Shown here piece after piece: positions 7,317 to 14,471 of a stretch of DNA of 64,000 nucleotides. This DNA is from Caulobacter vibrioides (lineage in GTDB: Bacteria > Pseudomonadota > Alphaproteobacteria > Caulobacterales > Caulobacteraceae). A program made the position numbers and the translations under genes. A model generated the notes under the pieces. That model worked only from the letters and a program-made list of their open reading frames with translations. It was not told the origin of the DNA and did not search any database. The stretch is from positions 32,023 to 96,022 of the forward strand of contig NZ_PJRR01000022.1 of NCBI RefSeq assembly GCF_002858865.1, given 5' to 3'. Every line of letters begins with the position of its first letter. Positions within the stretch are counted from its first letter, which is position 1.

Positions 7317-8041
7317 GCGCCGATCGGGACTTTCGCGGGATCGGGCTCGAGCCGATATCCCAGGCCCCTCACCGTGGTGATAAAGGACGACGCGAGAGGG
7401 GGATCGATCTTGGCCCTCAGTCGACGGACATAGACATCGACCACGTTCGTCAGGGGGTCCTCGTCCACGCCCCAGACGTTGGAGAGGATGCGTTCGCGGC
7501 TCAGAACCCGTCCCGGCGAGGACAGGAAAAGCTCCAGGAGCGCAAGCTCGCGGGCGGTCAGGACCACTTCCTCGCCGTCGCGGGAGACGCGCATGGTCGT
7601 CCGGTCCAGTTCGACGTTTCCGGCCTTCAGCGTCCGATTGGCGGGCGCCCGTTGATCCCGCGATCGACGCAGCAGCGCTTCGATCCGGGCAAGGAGCTCC
7701 TCGAAGGAGAACGGCTTGACCAGGTAGTCGTCAGCGCCCGTTCTCAGGCCCGTGACGCGGTCATCGACGGCCCCCAGGGCGGTCAGCATCAGGACTGGCG
7801 TCAAGACACCGGACGCCCGAAGGGTCTGGCAGACTTCCATGCCGGTCATCTTCGGAAGCATCAGGTCCAAGAGGATCACGCCGCGCTGATCCAGCTCACG
7901 CAGCATGGCGTCCAGGTCGCGGGCCGCCTCCAGGCCGCTCACACCGTCTCGCGCCACGCGGACCTTGTACCCTTCGGCCTTCAAGCCGCGCTCAAGGAAG
8001 TCTGCGACGCGCGTATCGTCCTCCACCACCAGTATGTGCAT
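7313..8041 (-). CDS. OmpR-family DNA-binding response regulator
   Basis: 242 aa. Receiver domain with acidic pocket VEDD (6-9), phospho-acceptor Asp59 in VILLDLMLPK, and Lys109 in GADDYLVKPF. The C-terminal winged helix contains VVLTARELALLELFLSSPGRVLSRERI and VYVRRLRAKID, then the RGLGYRL wing. The gene directly follows the histidine kinase on the minus strand (the ATG abuts the kinase stop), so the two form a cognate pair. Targets are not evident. The stop codon is contributed by the palindromic repeat at 7265-7316, indicating that the 3' end has been remodelled. Confidence 0.93.
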   Translation of the reverse strand: MHILVVEDDTRVADFLERGLKAEGYKVRVARDGVSGLEAARDLDAMLRELDQRGVILLDLMLPKMTGMEVCQTLRASGVLTPVLMLTALGAVDDRVTGLRTGADDYLVKPFSFEELLARIEALLRRSRDQRAPANRTLKAGNVELDRTTMRVSRDGEEVVLTARELALLELFLSSPGRVLSRERILSNVWGVDEDPLTNVVDVYVRRLRAKIDPPLASSFITTVRGLGYRLEPDPAKVPIGA

Positions 8042-9673
8042 CTAGTGGGCTCCTTCGAGGCAAGCATTGGTCGTGCAGGGCAGGGTTAGGATCGCGCTGA
8101 CCCCATGGCCTGTCTGGCTGTGCAGTGTCAGGCTGCCGCCCTGACGTTCGGTCAGCGCCTTGGCGATGGGCAGGCCAAGGCCGGTGCCGTCGGCTCTATG
8201 GGCGCGCGCCGCCGCCGAGCGGAAGCCGCGTTCAAACACCCGCACCAGGTCGGCCTCGTTGATACCGATGCCTTGATCCTTGATCTCCAGACGCCACGAG
8301 CCCGGCGCGTCGTCAGGCACGCCGGCGACGATCTCAACGGTTCCACCAGGGTGAGAGTAGCGGATGGCGTTATCCAGCATCAGCGCCATGACCTGTTGCA
8401 GGCGCTGGCCATCCGCCGCCACGCGCACGGCGCCGTCGTCTATGCCGATCCGAAGCTCGACCTCGCGGACATGAGCGATCGGCGAGAGCGTGGCGATGGC
8501 CTCTTCCAGCGCCTGTCTCGGGTCCATGTCGGTCAGGTTGAGGTGGAGCAGCTCTGCGTCGCTGCGGGCCATCATCAGAAGATCTTCGATCAGCGCGCCC
8601 ATCTGACCCGACGCGAGGGTTATCCGCTGAAGCGCCTCACGATAGTCATCCAGCGACTTGCGGCCGCGCAGCGTAACCTCGGCCTCGCCCCGGATGGCCG
8701 TCATCGGCGTGCGCAGCTCATGGCTGATGTCACCGAGCAATTGCCGTCGTCGCGCCTCGACCTGACGCAGTTCGGCCAGCGCGGCTTCCAGTTCCTCGGT
8801 GCGGGTGGCGACCTGGACCTCCAGGCTGGCGCGCAACTCGGCCTCCTGTTCGCGCCGCGCCGAGAGTTCCGCCGCCATGTGGTTCATGCTGGCCCCAAGG
8901 TGCGAGAACTCTCTAAATCCGCCTTCCGGCATGCGGTGGTCCAGATAGCCTTGTTCGAAGGCCTTGGCGCCGTCCGACATCGCCGCAAGCGGTCGGCGAA
9001 GCGCCCGGATGAAATAGACGGCCAATATGATCGCCATCAGGCTCAGCGTGCCCGCAGCCGACCAACTCAAGAGTTTGACCCGCTCCAGATAGAGGTCGGC
9101 CGTTTCTCGGGTTCGCTTGAGAATCTCAGCCTCGTCGCGGATGCGCTCGTTGAGCATCTCTCGCAGATCGCGACCCGCGCCCTTGTCGAAGACGGTTTCG
9201 ATCGCGGCCCACGCCGTCGGCACGTCCTGAGCCGGGCCGCTACGATTGATCTCGGCGATGGGCTCCCGCAGGGAGACCACGCTTTGGGAGAGCAGCTTCA
9301 GCGCATCGTCCCGTTCCGGACCTTCGCGCGACTCGATGCCCATCGCCCGGTCCATCTGTTCGGCCCGTGCGCTGAGGTCCTGCAGGCGAACGATCGCATC
9401 GGCCATGCGCAGCCGCAGCATCTCGCCGTCACCCTGCGCGTGGGGAGCCCCGATCAGGGCGCGAAGAGACCAGGCGCGGAGCCGCTGTTTCGTCGCCGAA
9501 AGTTCCCAGAACGCGCTCTGTAGATCGCCCGCGACGCGTCCCCGAAGCACCTGGTGCTCGGCCCGGTCGGCGATCCAAGCCGCCAAGCCGCCCTGCGCCA
9601 GGGCGAGCGACGCCATCAACGCGAACGCCACCGTCAAGCGGGTGGAAAACAGAGGCTTCACCCGGGTCTCCAT
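8042..9673 (-). CDS. HAMP-domain sensor histidine kinase
   Basis: 543 aa from the ATG at 9673; the frame is open further up, but those residues are not kinase-like. TM1 lies about residues 12-34, followed by an all-helical periplasmic sensor (35-200) resembling four-helix-bundle sensors. TM2 (LLSWSAAGTLSLMAIILAVY) is at about 201-220, with HAMP near 223-275. A coiled coil (QEAELRASLEVQVATRTEEL) connects to the H-box LGDISHELRTPMTAIRGEAE, with His318. N-box Asn435, G1 DQGIG 466-470 and G2 GTGLGL 496-501 are all present. It is encoded immediately upstream of its response regulator. The ligand is unknown. Confidence 0.9.
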   Translation of the reverse strand: METRVKPLFSTRLTVAFALMASLALAQGGLAAWIADRAEHQVLRGRVAGDLQSAFWELSATKQRLRAWSLRALIGAPHAQGDGEMLRLRMADAIVRLQDLSARAEQMDRAMGIESREGPERDDALKLLSQSVVSLREPIAEINRSGPAQDVPTAWAAIETVFDKGAGRDLREMLNERIRDEAEILKRTRETADLYLERVKLLSWSAAGTLSLMAIILAVYFIRALRRPLAAMSDGAKAFEQGYLDHRMPEGGFREFSHLGASMNHMAAELSARREQEAELRASLEVQVATRTEELEAALAELRQVEARRRQLLGDISHELRTPMTAIRGEAEVTLRGRKSLDDYREALQRITLASGQMGALIEDLLMMARSDAELLHLNLTDMDPRQALEEAIATLSPIAHVREVELRIGIDDGAVRVAADGQRLQQVMALMLDNAIRYSHPGGTVEIVAGVPDDAPGSWRLEIKDQGIGINEADLVRVFERGFRSAAARAHRADGTGLGLPIAKALTERQGGSLTLHSQTGHGVSAILTLPCTTNACLEGAH

Positions 9674-9847
9674 CGATAGCGGCGCCGAGCATACAGATAT
9701 GGCGCCAGCTTGTTCTTTGCCACCTACTGGATGTCGCGTTTGGCGTCTGTCGGAAACACGGCGACACTTCGGCCTGCCTTGAAGGCGACCCACGCAAGGT
9801 GCGAGTCCTTGGGCGGCGCCTCCATTCAAGGCTGTGTCAGGCGTTGA

Positions 9848-9910
9848 GGCTCTTCGAGCCGCGATGCTCGCCGCCCTCCGTAACGGTCTGGGTGAGACCA
9901 GGTTACGGAG
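9848..9910. other. two adjacent dyads between the phytase and kinase genes
   Basis: GGCTC-TTC-GAGCC (9848-9860) is followed by CTCCGTAAC (9876-9884) and GTTACGGAG (9902-9910), a 9-bp perfect dyad whose interior also pairs (GGTCT/AGACC). No U-tract on the minus strand. It could separate phytase transcription from the two-component operon, or serve as an operator. Confidence 0.45.
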
Positions 9911-9937
9911 ACCGGTCAGGCTTGGCTTCCGGTGATT

Positions 9938-11965
9938 TTACGGCAGACCAAGTTTGGCGCTGATCTTTGACCAGGGCACGAGCTTGAAGTTCTGGGCCTC
10001 GGGCGGGGAGATGTTGCGGCCATCCTGGGCGACGAAGGCGCCCATCTCCAGACCCGCGCCCAGCGAGGCGCTGGAAACGTCCAGCCCGTCTGTCTCGGAG
10101 ATTCCGTCAACGTCCGTATCGCCGTTGGCCGTGACCGCAAAGCTGCCGACATAGGCGTTGTCACCCTCGCGGCGGAACACCGCATAGGTGTTGTTGCCCT
10201 GGCTGGAGAGGATCAGATAGCCCTTGCCCTTGGGCTGGATATAGAGGCCGACCCCTTCCAGATCGTCCTTGAGGGCAGGGTTATCGGCGACGCGCGCGAT
10301 GGCCTTGCGCGCCGGACCACTCCTCGCATCGGCGCCAAGCTTCCAGAGCGCGACATCTTCCTCGGCGATGTAGAGCGCGCCGGTCTCGTCGTCGGCGACG
10401 CAGCCCTCGGTCTGGGTGTCGAACTTGAGGTCGCGGACCGCCTTGGCCCTGACCTTTCCGTTGGCCGTGGCGGTCAGGCTGTATTGCCGGACCAGACCGT
10501 CGGGATCGCTCACGAACACCGACATGTCGCCCTTGCGGTCGCGGTGCATGCACAGCCCGTAGGGGTCTGAGAGGCCGCTGGCCTGAACGCCGTCCGCGAC
10601 ACTGGTCAGCAGCCTCGTCTCCGGATCGATCGTGTAGAGCGCGATCGCCTTGTGGGTCCGATCGCTGGCGGCGATCAGCGTCACGGCCTTGCCGCCTAGC
10701 TTGAAGCCGTCACGCAGGTCGACATTGTTCATCTTGCCGTCGGGCAGATACTGCAGCTGCTTGCCCGACAGATCATAGACCAGCATGCCGCCCTTCTTGT
10801 CGGTGGCGATGACGGCGCTCTTGGCCGGGGTCGTGGGATGAACCCAGATGGCCGGGTCGTCCGCGGCGTCGCCGTCATGGGCGACCGGCTGAGTCTCCAT
10901 CGTGGCCTGGACCAGGGCCACCTTGCTGGGCTCGACCGAGGGCGTGTCCTGGCCCAGGGCCAGCTTCATAGAGGCGGCGATGTCGGCCCAGGACAGGATC
11001 TTGCTGTTGGCGCCGACGTTCCGGTCGTCGGCGATCAGCAGGCCGCCGGCGGGCAGCCGCTCTCCGATCGGCGCACGCACGCCGAACAGGCCCGAAGGCT
11101 CCTGTATCGCCGGGGCGCCGTTCGTCTCGACCTTGAAGGCGCCGATGAAGCGGTCGCCGGCGCTGCGATCATAGACGTTGTAGTCACCGGCCTCGGCGTT
11201 CGCGGCGATCAGATAGTCCGCGCCCTTGCCGCCGTTGATCAACGCCAGGCCCGCGACCTCGCCCGCCAAGTGACCCAGGCGGTTGATGTCCACGATGGTT
11301 GGAACCGGGTCCGCTTCCGGGTCCGCGTCGTAGCGCCAGACGCCGACCGCCTCTTGCGCGACATAGAGGGCGCCGCTGGCGTCATCGGCGACGCAGAACT
11401 TTGCTTCAGACGACAGATGCAGTCGGCGAACGACACGTCCGTCCAGCTTGCCGTCTGCGGTGGGGTAGAGCAGCCATTGATCCAGCTGCCCTTCGCCCCC
11501 CAGCGCGAAGGCGTAGAGCGCGCCATCGCGACCGCTGCGATGGAGGCAGACGCCCTCGCCGGAATAGCCGAGTTGGAGCGGACGCGCGTCCACCGCCGCG
11601 ATGGCGCCGCTGGCGTAGTCCCGCGCGAACAGGCGAAGGCGGCCGGCCTGTCGATCCAGGGCGACGACGAGCGCGCGCGGGCCGTCCTCACGGGTGTCGA
11701 CGGCATAGATCTCACCGCCGGGAACCGCCGTGATACGCTGACCATCCAGCCCGTAGAACTCCAGGCCGCCCAGCTTGGCGTTGACGGCGATGACGCTCTT
11801 GGCGGGATGGGTCGGGTCGCGCAACAGGGCCACGGCGTTGGCGCCGCCCTGAGCGGTTGGGGCGGTTGCTCCGGCGACTGACACCGCAGGCGACGTGGTC
11901 TGAGCCAGCGCCGGCGCGGCGGTCAGCAGCGCCAGCAGGCTGGCGGCGAGTTTCAGTCGTGTCAT
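9938..11965 (-). CDS. secreted beta-propeller phytase with two propeller domains
   Basis: 675 aa from the ATG at 11965, which gives a clean signal peptide (MTRLKLAASLLALLTAAPAL-AQ). Phytases of this class hydrolyse phytate (inositol hexakisphosphate) using Ca2+. The C-terminal half is a full BPP domain: DGDAADDPAIWVHPTTPA, IATDKKGGMLVYDLSGK, MNNVDLRDGFKLGG, SDPYGLCMHRD, EGCVADDETGALYIAEEDVALW and GLYIQPKGKGYLILSSQG. The N-terminal half repeats the same layout in weaker form (VIAVNAKLGGLEFYGLDGQ, YSGEGVCLHRSGRDGALYAF, KFCVADDASGALYVAQEAVGVW), so it is a tandem, partly degenerate propeller. Its product, inositol, fits the iol locus next door. Confidence 0.9.
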   Translation of the reverse strand: MTRLKLAASLLALLTAAPALAQTTSPAVSVAGATAPTAQGGANAVALLRDPTHPAKSVIAVNAKLGGLEFYGLDGQRITAVPGGEIYAVDTREDGPRALVVALDRQAGRLRLFARDYASGAIAAVDARPLQLGYSGEGVCLHRSGRDGALYAFALGGEGQLDQWLLYPTADGKLDGRVVRRLHLSSEAKFCVADDASGALYVAQEAVGVWRYDADPEADPVPTIVDINRLGHLAGEVAGLALINGGKGADYLIAANAEAGDYNVYDRSAGDRFIGAFKVETNGAPAIQEPSGLFGVRAPIGERLPAGGLLIADDRNVGANSKILSWADIAASMKLALGQDTPSVEPSKVALVQATMETQPVAHDGDAADDPAIWVHPTTPAKSAVIATDKKGGMLVYDLSGKQLQYLPDGKMNNVDLRDGFKLGGKAVTLIAASDRTHKAIALYTIDPETRLLTSVADGVQASGLSDPYGLCMHRDRKGDMSVFVSDPDGLVRQYSLTATANGKVRAKAVRDLKFDTQTEGCVADDETGALYIAEEDVALWKLGADARSGPARKAIARVADNPALKDDLEGVGLYIQPKGKGYLILSSQGNNTYAVFRREGDNAYVGSFAVTANGDTDVDGISETDGLDVSSASLGAGLEMGAFVAQDGRNISPPEAQNFKLVPWSKISAKLGLP

Positions 11966-12054
11966 GGCGGAGCCCCTCGTTTTCATGTCTCGCAGCTGGC
12001 TTAGCCGTCTGGACCTGACGTCCGGCTGACGAAACGGGTGGCGCGAAGAGAAAT

Positions 12055-12116
12055 CCACACCCGCTTTGGGCCACACCCTCTTTGGGCCACACCCTCTTTG
12101 GGATGGAGAATTCTCC
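12055..12116. repeat. three 16-bp tandem repeats plus a 12-bp palindrome upstream of the phytase
   Basis: CCACACCC[G/T]CTTTGGG is repeated three times head to tail (12055-12070, 12071-12086, 12087-12102). The palindrome GGAGAATTCTCC (12105-12116) follows after two bases. The array is 90 bp upstream of the phytase start codon, in the promoter-proximal region. The 11966-12313 gap otherwise contains only the terminator at 12258-12286. Confidence 0.7.
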
Positions 12117-12252
12117 GTAGCCAGAGGTCAACGAAAGCGCCGCGTTCCGAACCGGATACCCAAGGCGCGTTATGGCGAAGCTTCAAAACGCATTCATGAC
12201 AGCGGCGGTTTGCTGGGCGCCGCCCAGCCATGCCTAGCGCGGCGCCTTCGCA

Positions 12253-12286
12253 GCAAAAAAGGGAGCGCCTTGGAGGCGCTCCCTTT
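12253..12286 (-). terminator. intrinsic terminator of iolG
   Basis: AAAGGGAGCGCCT (12258-12270), loop TGG, AGGCGCTCCCTTT (12274-12286). The A-run at 12255-12260 reads as a U-tract on the minus strand, 27 bp after the iolG stop. Confidence 0.85.
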
Positions 12287-12313
12287 GTTGGGTCTTGTCT
12301 GTCGAAGACGAAC

Positions 12314-13300
12314 CTAGAGCTTCACCACTTGGCCCGTCTTGGCGGACAGGCGGGCGGCTTCCGCCAAGGCCAGGGCTTCGACGCCGTCGACATAGCCGAC
12401 GGAGGGCAGGGCTTCTCCCCGAATGATCTCGGCGAAGTGCGCCATCTCGCGACGGTAGGCTTCGGCATAGCGATCGAGGAAGAAGTTCTGGAAGGCGTCG
12501 CTGGCGGCGCCGTTCTCGCCCCAGATGCTGACCGTGCTCTCCATGACGTTATCGGCGCGAACCAGACCCTTGGACCCGAACGCCTCAATCCGTTGGTCAT
12601 AGCCGTAGCCGCTGCGGCGGCTGTTGCTGATCATGCAGATCTTGCCCGATGCGGTGCGTAGCAGGATCTTGGCCGTGTCCACGTCGCCCGCCTCGCCGAT
12701 CGCCGGATCGACCAGACAGCTGGCCGCGGCGAACACCTCGCTCACCGGTTCGTCCAGAAGCCAGCGGGCCATGTCGAAGTCGTGGATCGCCATGTCCTTG
12801 AAAAGGCCGCCGGAGACCTTGACGTAGCTGACCGGGGGCGGGGCCGGGTCGTGGCTGGTGATGTGCACGGTCTCCAGCGCGCCGACCACGCCGGCGCTCA
12901 GGCGCGCCTTGAGGCCCTGGAAGTTCGGATCGAAACGGCGATTGAAGCCCAGGAACAGCTTCACGCCCTTACCCCCCAGTTCGCCTGACGCCGACCGCGC
13001 GCGGGCCAGGTCCTGGTCGATGGGCTTCTCGCAGAACACCGCCTTGCCGGCGGCGATGGCCTTGAGGCTGTAGTCGAGGTGGGTGTCGGTCGAGCTGGCG
13101 ACAATGACGCCGGCCACCGCCGGATCGTTCAAGGCCGTCTCCAGGTCGGCGACGCTCGCGCCGGTTTCGCCGGCCAGGCCGTCGGCGGCCGCAGCGACCG
13201 GGTCGACCACGTATTTCAGGCGCAGGCCCGGCTGGCTGGCGACGTTCTTGGCATGGATGCGGCCGATGCGGCCCGCGCCCAAAATGGCGATGTCGTGCAT
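12314..13300 (-). CDS. iolG: inositol 2-dehydrogenase (Gfo/Idh/MocA family)
   Basis: Oxidises myo-inositol to 2-keto-myo-inositol with NAD+, the first step of the pathway. 328 aa from the ATG at 13300. Rossmann motif GAGRIGRIHAKN starts at residue 8; the family signature EKPID is at 91-95 with Lys92; KDMAIHDFDMARW carries the catalytic Asp/His pair (about 169 and 173). The gene is called idhA in Caulobacter. It is transcribed divergently from iolR across a 167-bp region containing GGAA-N6-TTCC sites, consistent with IolR repression. The function assignment rests on family plus context; other Gfo/Idh enzymes have similar motifs. Confidence 0.93.
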   Translation of the reverse strand: MHDIAILGAGRIGRIHAKNVASQPGLRLKYVVDPVAAAADGLAGETGASVADLETALNDPAVAGVIVASSTDTHLDYSLKAIAAGKAVFCEKPIDQDLARARSASGELGGKGVKLFLGFNRRFDPNFQGLKARLSAGVVGALETVHITSHDPAPPPVSYVKVSGGLFKDMAIHDFDMARWLLDEPVSEVFAAASCLVDPAIGEAGDVDTAKILLRTASGKICMISNSRRSGYGYDQRIEAFGSKGLVRADNVMESTVSIWGENGAASDAFQNFFLDRYAEAYRREMAHFAEIIRGEALPSVGYVDGVEALALAEAARLSAKTGQVVKL

Positions 13301-13335
13301 GGGAAACCTGTACGCAGAGAGTCGGATAGGGGCGC

Positions 13336-13369
13336 GTTCCATTCCGATCTAATATGGAACAAAAATTCC
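13336..13369. promoter_or_regulatory. IolR-type operator between iolG and iolR
   Basis: GGAACAAAAATTCC (13356-13369) matches GGAA-N6-TTCC exactly. It overlaps a longer dyad GTTCCAT/ATGGAAC (13336-13342 and 13354-13360). A GGAA-N6-TTCC inverted repeat was described as the IolR motif for the Caulobacter inositol locus. Confidence 0.75.
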
Positions 13370-13424
13370 TTCTAGATGGAAAGCGGAACGGCTCGTCGAG
13401 TTTCCGGCGTTTGTGTTGGGGTGC

Positions 13425-13438
13425 GGAACAGATATTCT
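13425..13438. promoter_or_regulatory. near-match IolR site ahead of iolR
   Basis: GGAACAGATATTCT is GGAA-N6-TTCT, one base off the full motif, 29 bp upstream of the iolR start. Suggests autoregulation. Confidence 0.5.
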
Positions 13439-13467
13439 AAAACTGGAGCCATTATGTCGGGGCGAAG

Positions 13468-14343
13468 ATGAGCGAAGATACTGCGGCTGCGAGCCCGCCG
13501 GCCAGCGCCGAGGAGCTAAGAGCGGCGATCCTTGAGCGCTATGATTCGCTCAGCAAACGCCTGCAGCAGATCGCCCGTTATGTGCTCGACGAGCCGAACG
13601 AGCTGGCGCTGGAGACGCTGGCGGTGATCTCCGAACGCTGTGGCGTCCAGCCCTCGGCGATCGTGCGGTTCGCCAAGACCTTCGGTTATCCCGGCGCCAG
13701 CCAGATGCAGCGGTTGTTCCGCGACGGCCTGCTGTCGGGCCATGCCGGACTGGGCTACAGCGAGCGGGTGCGGCACTTCAACGAGGCCGTCGCCATGACA
13801 CCCCAGGGCGGCGCCGACGTGCTGGCCGAGTTCGTGGAAGGCAATACGCTGGCGCTGCAGAACCTGGGCCAGACGGTCAGCGCCGCCGACATGGCCAAGG
13901 CCGTTTCTCTGATCGACAAGGCCGAAACGGTCTATGTCGCCGGCTTCCGCCGCTCGTTCCCGGTTGCGTCCTATCTGGCCTATTCGCTGCAACAGGCCAA
14001 CAAGCGCACGCTGTTCATCGACGGCGTGGCCGGGCTCACCAAGCAGCAGGTCCAGACCATCGGGCCCAAGGATCTCCTGATCGCCGTCAGCTATCATCCC
14101 TATGCCGAGGAGACGGTGATGGCGGCCGAGATGGCTACCCAGCGCGGCGCCAAGATCCTTTCGATCAGCGACAGCCTCGTCAGTCCGATCGCAAAGCCGG
14201 CCGAACTGGTGCTGCATGTCCGCGAATCCGAGGTGCGCACGTTCCGCTCCCTGGCGGCCTCCATCTGTCTGGCCCAGGCGCTCGTGATCGGCTTTGCGTT
14301 CGAAGCCGGGAAGGAAGAACGCAAGGCCCAGAAGGCGGGATAG
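13468..14343 (+). CDS. iolR: RpiR-family transcriptional repressor of inositol catabolism
   Basis: 291 aa. The N-terminal HTH_6 domain (about residues 15-95) includes LETLAVISERCGVQPSAIVRFAKTFGYPG. The C-terminal SIS sugar-phosphate-binding domain (about 130-260) includes VYVAGFRRSFPVASYLAYSL and DLLIAVSYHPYAEETVMAAE. RpiR regulators sense phosphorylated sugars; an inositol pathway intermediate is the expected ligand here. It lies between iolG (divergent) and iolC (128 bp downstream), and both gaps contain GGAA-N6-TTCC-like sites. Symbol based on domain type and position in the locus. Confidence 0.92.
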   Translation: MSEDTAAASPPASAEELRAAILERYDSLSKRLQQIARYVLDEPNELALETLAVISERCGVQPSAIVRFAKTFGYPGASQMQRLFRDGLLSGHAGLGYSERVRHFNEAVAMTPQGGADVLAEFVEGNTLALQNLGQTVSAADMAKAVSLIDKAETVYVAGFRRSFPVASYLAYSLQQANKRTLFIDGVAGLTKQQVQTIGPKDLLIAVSYHPYAEETVMAAEMATQRGAKILSISDSLVSPIAKPAELVLHVRESEVRTFRSLAASICLAQALVIGFAFEAGKEERKAQKAG

Positions 14344-14353
14344 CAATCCCACT

Positions 14354-14426
14354 GGACCATATGTTCCATCGCTGCTGGAAAATGAAATGCATATTGCAAG
14401 CATTTCAGGCCTGGAATATGCGTTAC
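14354..14426. promoter_or_regulatory. iolC promoter region with two near-match IolR sites and a dyad
   Basis: GGACCATATGTTCC (14354-14367) and GGAATATGCGTTAC (14413-14426) each differ from GGAA-N6-TTCC by one base. Between them, TGAAATGC (14383-14390) and GCATTTCA (14400-14407) form an 8-bp perfect dyad. The region is distinctly AT-richer than the flanking genes. It likely holds the iolCDEBA promoter and its operators. Confidence 0.6.
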
Positions 14427-14471
14427 ATTATCGCCGGTGGGGAGCCGGTCGCAGAGTGACGTGGAACCGGA

